Positions 62,163 to 64,000 of a stretch of 64,000 bases of DNA are shown piece by piece. Numbering within the stretch: position 1 is the first letter of the stretch; each line of letters opens with the position of its first letter. Made by a program: the position numbers and the translations under genes. This DNA comes from Chitinimonas arctica. GTDB taxonomy: Bacteria > Pseudomonadota > Gammaproteobacteria > Burkholderiales > Chitinimonadaceae. Under the pieces are notes generated by a model. The model was not told the DNA's origin. It saw nothing but the letters and a program-made list of their open reading frames with translations, and ran no database searches. Location of the stretch: NCBI RefSeq assembly GCF_007431345.1, contig NZ_CP041730.1:372001-436000 (forward strand). The letters are read 5' to 3'.

Positions 62163-63080
62163 GTGCCCAATTCCCTGCTCTACTTCGCCGCCACCCTGAT
62201 CTGGGGTTCCACCTGGCTCGCCATTACCTTTCAATACGGCGCGGTACCGGCCAGCGCCTCGGTGGCCTACCGCTTCCTGCTGGCGGGCATGCTGATGCTT
62301 GGCTGGTGCGCGCTACGCGGCGAACGGCTGCGGCTCAGCCTGGCGGAGCTGCGCTGGTCCGCCTTTCAGGGTGTGTTGATGTTCGGCCTGAGCTATATGC
62401 TGGTATACGAGGCGGAGCACCATATTGCCTCCGGCTTGATGGCGGTGCTCAATTCCAGCATGGTCCTGCTCAATGTCCTGGGTATGCGGCTGGCGTTCGG
62501 GCGGGCCTTGGACACCAAGTCCCTATTGGGCGCGGGCCTGGGCATTCTGGGCATCGCCCTGGTGTTCTGGCCCGAATTGAGCGAAGTGCGCGGCGCTTCC
62601 AGCTGGCTTGGCGTCGCCTGCGGCCTCGGCGCGGCCCTGCTGGCGTCGATAGGTAACCTGGTGGCGCAACGCAATCGCAATCTTGCCGTCCCGCTGCTGC
62701 CCGGCATCGGCTACGGCATGCTGGTGGGTGGTACCACCGCCCTGCTGCTGACCGTGCTTAGCGGCCAGCCCCTGGTATTCGATTGGCGCCCCCAATACCT
62801 CGCCTCGCTGCTATATCTCGCGGTGTTTGGCTCGGTGGTGGCCTTCGCCTGCTATCTGACCCTGATGGGCCGGATCGGCGCCGCCCGCTCAGGCTATATC
62901 GCGGTGGCCGTGCCCATCGTCGCGCTGCTGCTATCCGGATGGTTCGAGGGCTTTGTCTGGCGCAGCTGGACCTTCGCCGGTATCGCCTGCGCCGTGGTGG
63001 GCAATATGATCATGCTGCTGGACGTAGCCGGCTGGCTGCGCAAGATCGGCCTAGCCAGGCTGGCCGCCCGTCTGGCGTAG
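62163..63080 (+). CDS. EamA/DMT-family exporter
   Basis: It encodes 305 residues from a GTG start (PNSLLYFAATLIWGSTWLAI). Ten membrane helices form two EamA repeats (LIWGSTWLAITFQYG first; ALLYLAVFGSVVAFACYLTL in the second). YedA/RhaT-like exporters move amino acids or metabolites. The end overlaps the opposite methyltransferase gene by 30 bases. Confidence 0.85.
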   Translation: MPNSLLYFAATLIWGSTWLAITFQYGAVPASASVAYRFLLAGMLMLGWCALRGERLRLSLAELRWSAFQGVLMFGLSYMLVYEAEHHIASGLMAVLNSSMVLLNVLGMRLAFGRALDTKSLLGAGLGILGIALVFWPELSEVRGASSWLGVACGLGAALLASIGNLVAQRNRNLAVPLLPGIGYGMLVGGTTALLLTVLSGQPLVFDWRPQYLASLLYLAVFGSVVAFACYLTLMGRIGAARSGYIAVAVPIVALLLSGWFEGFVWRSWTFAGIACAVVGNMIMLLDVAGWLRKIGLARLAARLA

Positions 63081-63833
63081 GCGTTCGTACAGGCAGATGG
63101 CCGTGGCGGCGCCGACATTGAGCGACTCCAGCCCGGCCCGCATGGGAATGGCCAGCCGCAGATCGGCGGCGGCCAGGACCTCGGCGCTGACACCCTGCCC
63201 TTCGCTGCCCATCACCAGCACCAGGTCGCCGCACAGGTCCGCCTGGTAGAGCGACACGCTACCGGCCAAGGCGGTCACTGCCTTGCGGCCCTTGAATCCC
63301 CCCAGAAGCGCGGGCAGATCGGCCCGCTCCAATACCGGTACGAGGAAATGCGCACCCATGCCTGCTCTTAGGACCTTGGGCGACCAGACGTCGGCACAGG
63401 CCGTGCCGAGCCACACCTGGTCCACCCCGGCTGCCGCCGCTGTGCGGAGGATGGAGCCGACGTTGCCTGGATCTTGCACGCCGTCGAGCGCCAGGATATG
63501 GCCGCTGGTCCATGGCGCCGGTGCAGCAGGTATCGGCCACACGCCCAGGATGCCACTCAGCGACTCCAGATCGCTCAATTGAGCGAACAGCGCGTCTTCC
63601 AATACGCTGGGCGTCTTGCCGAAACGCGCCAGTACCGCAGCGACTTCAGCCTTGTGCAAGGCACTGGCTGCCACCAGCAGGCGGTCGGGTGGCCGACCCG
63701 CGTCGAATGCCGCGGTGAGCAGGTGTGGCCCGTCGAGCAGGGTCAGCCCGCTTTTCAGGCGTTCCCGGCGATTGTTCGCCAGCTTGACGCAGGACTTGAG
63801 CAGGGGGTTCTGGAGTGACTGGATCAGGTCCAT
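63051..63833 (-). CDS. SpoU/TrmH-family RNA methyltransferase
   Basis: It encodes 260 residues. An N-terminal substrate-binding part (NRRERLKSGLTLLDGPHLLT) is followed by the SPOUT knot: ILALDGVQDPGNVGSILRTA (motif 1), LVLVMGSEGQGVS (motif 2) and LRLAIPMRAGLESLNVGAAT (motif 3). It makes 2'-O-methyl ribose in rRNA or tRNA; the exact target is not clear from the sequence. The remaining 167 bases of the window show no gene. Confidence 0.9.
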   Translation of the reverse strand: MDLIQSLQNPLLKSCVKLANNRRERLKSGLTLLDGPHLLTAAFDAGRPPDRLLVAASALHKAEVAAVLARFGKTPSVLEDALFAQLSDLESLSGILGVWPIPAAPAPWTSGHILALDGVQDPGNVGSILRTAAAAGVDQVWLGTACADVWSPKVLRAGMGAHFLVPVLERADLPALLGGFKGRKAVTALAGSVSLYQADLCGDLVLVMGSEGQGVSAEVLAAADLRLAIPMRAGLESLNVGAATAICLYERLRQTGGQPG

Positions 63834-64000
63834 GGGCGGATGGCGTGCAGATATTCGATTGGACGGCGCATATTTTACCTGGCGGTCACACGGGTGGCGC
63901 TACAAATGTCCGCCCAGCCCAGGACAACCCGAAAAGCAGTAAGTCCGCCTCATCCACCGAAGCCAACTAGCTAGCCCTCCCCATCTTGGCGGGAGCCATC

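Overview
The window reads as a chromosome segment of a betaproteobacterium, probably of the Neisseriales/Chitinimonas side. The signs are PhaR plus a phasin, a UbiG-Gph pair, a YejABEF-type peptide importer, a TonB-ExbB-ExbD-ExbD operon, a PEP-CTERM protein and a tmRNA whose tag decodes as ANDENYALAA. This placement is an inference from gene content; no rRNA is present.

It has two parts. From 1 to about 24.1 kb it is accessory DNA, AT-richer and full of broken genes. At 0.2-10.6 kb lies a graveyard of polymorphic-toxin cassettes: short decayed toxin C-termini, each followed closely by a mostly intact small immunity-type gene, with an Rhs fragment and remnants of IS110, IS3, IS4 and IS66 elements. 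At 13.0-15.9 kb is a lambda-like replication/nin block (DnaC-type loader, NinB, a broken DUF1364 nuclease, RusA, small phage genes) with no structural genes. It is followed by a 16-bp palindrome and seven 12-bp iteron-like repeats. At 16.3-24 kb come small unknown genes, a PEP-CTERM protein, a complete IS630 element inserted with a TA duplication in an already decayed metalloprotease gene, an SRAP protein and a tRNA-like 3' fragment. The accessory region stops beside ssrA, a common integration site.

From 24.1 kb on it is mostly core, GC-rich DNA: ssrA, gph-ubiG-mtaD; phaR/phaP; the yejF-yejE-yejB-M3 peptidase-yejA operon followed by a TPR gene and exbD-exbD-exbB-tonB, all on the minus strand; two tRNA-Arg and one tRNA-Ser; lysC, lplT, ung, a PilZ-like gene, an alpha carbonic anhydrase, a PhyH oxygenase, an EamA exporter and a SpoU methyltransferase.

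Lower-GC islets are set into this core and look like secreted or effector proteins: an 840-codon frame with a Cys-rich partner (27.6-30.8 kb), a vibriolysin-like M4 protease (31 kb), an orphan with a proline-rich N-terminus (33 kb), a secreted caspase-like protein with a secreted neighbour (34-36 kb), two genes at 38.8-41.5 kb, one ending in a CaaX-like tail, and a deaminase-fold toxin with an overlapping Imm1-like immunity gene (60.3-61.7 kb). The last is the best candidate here for a little-described functional system.
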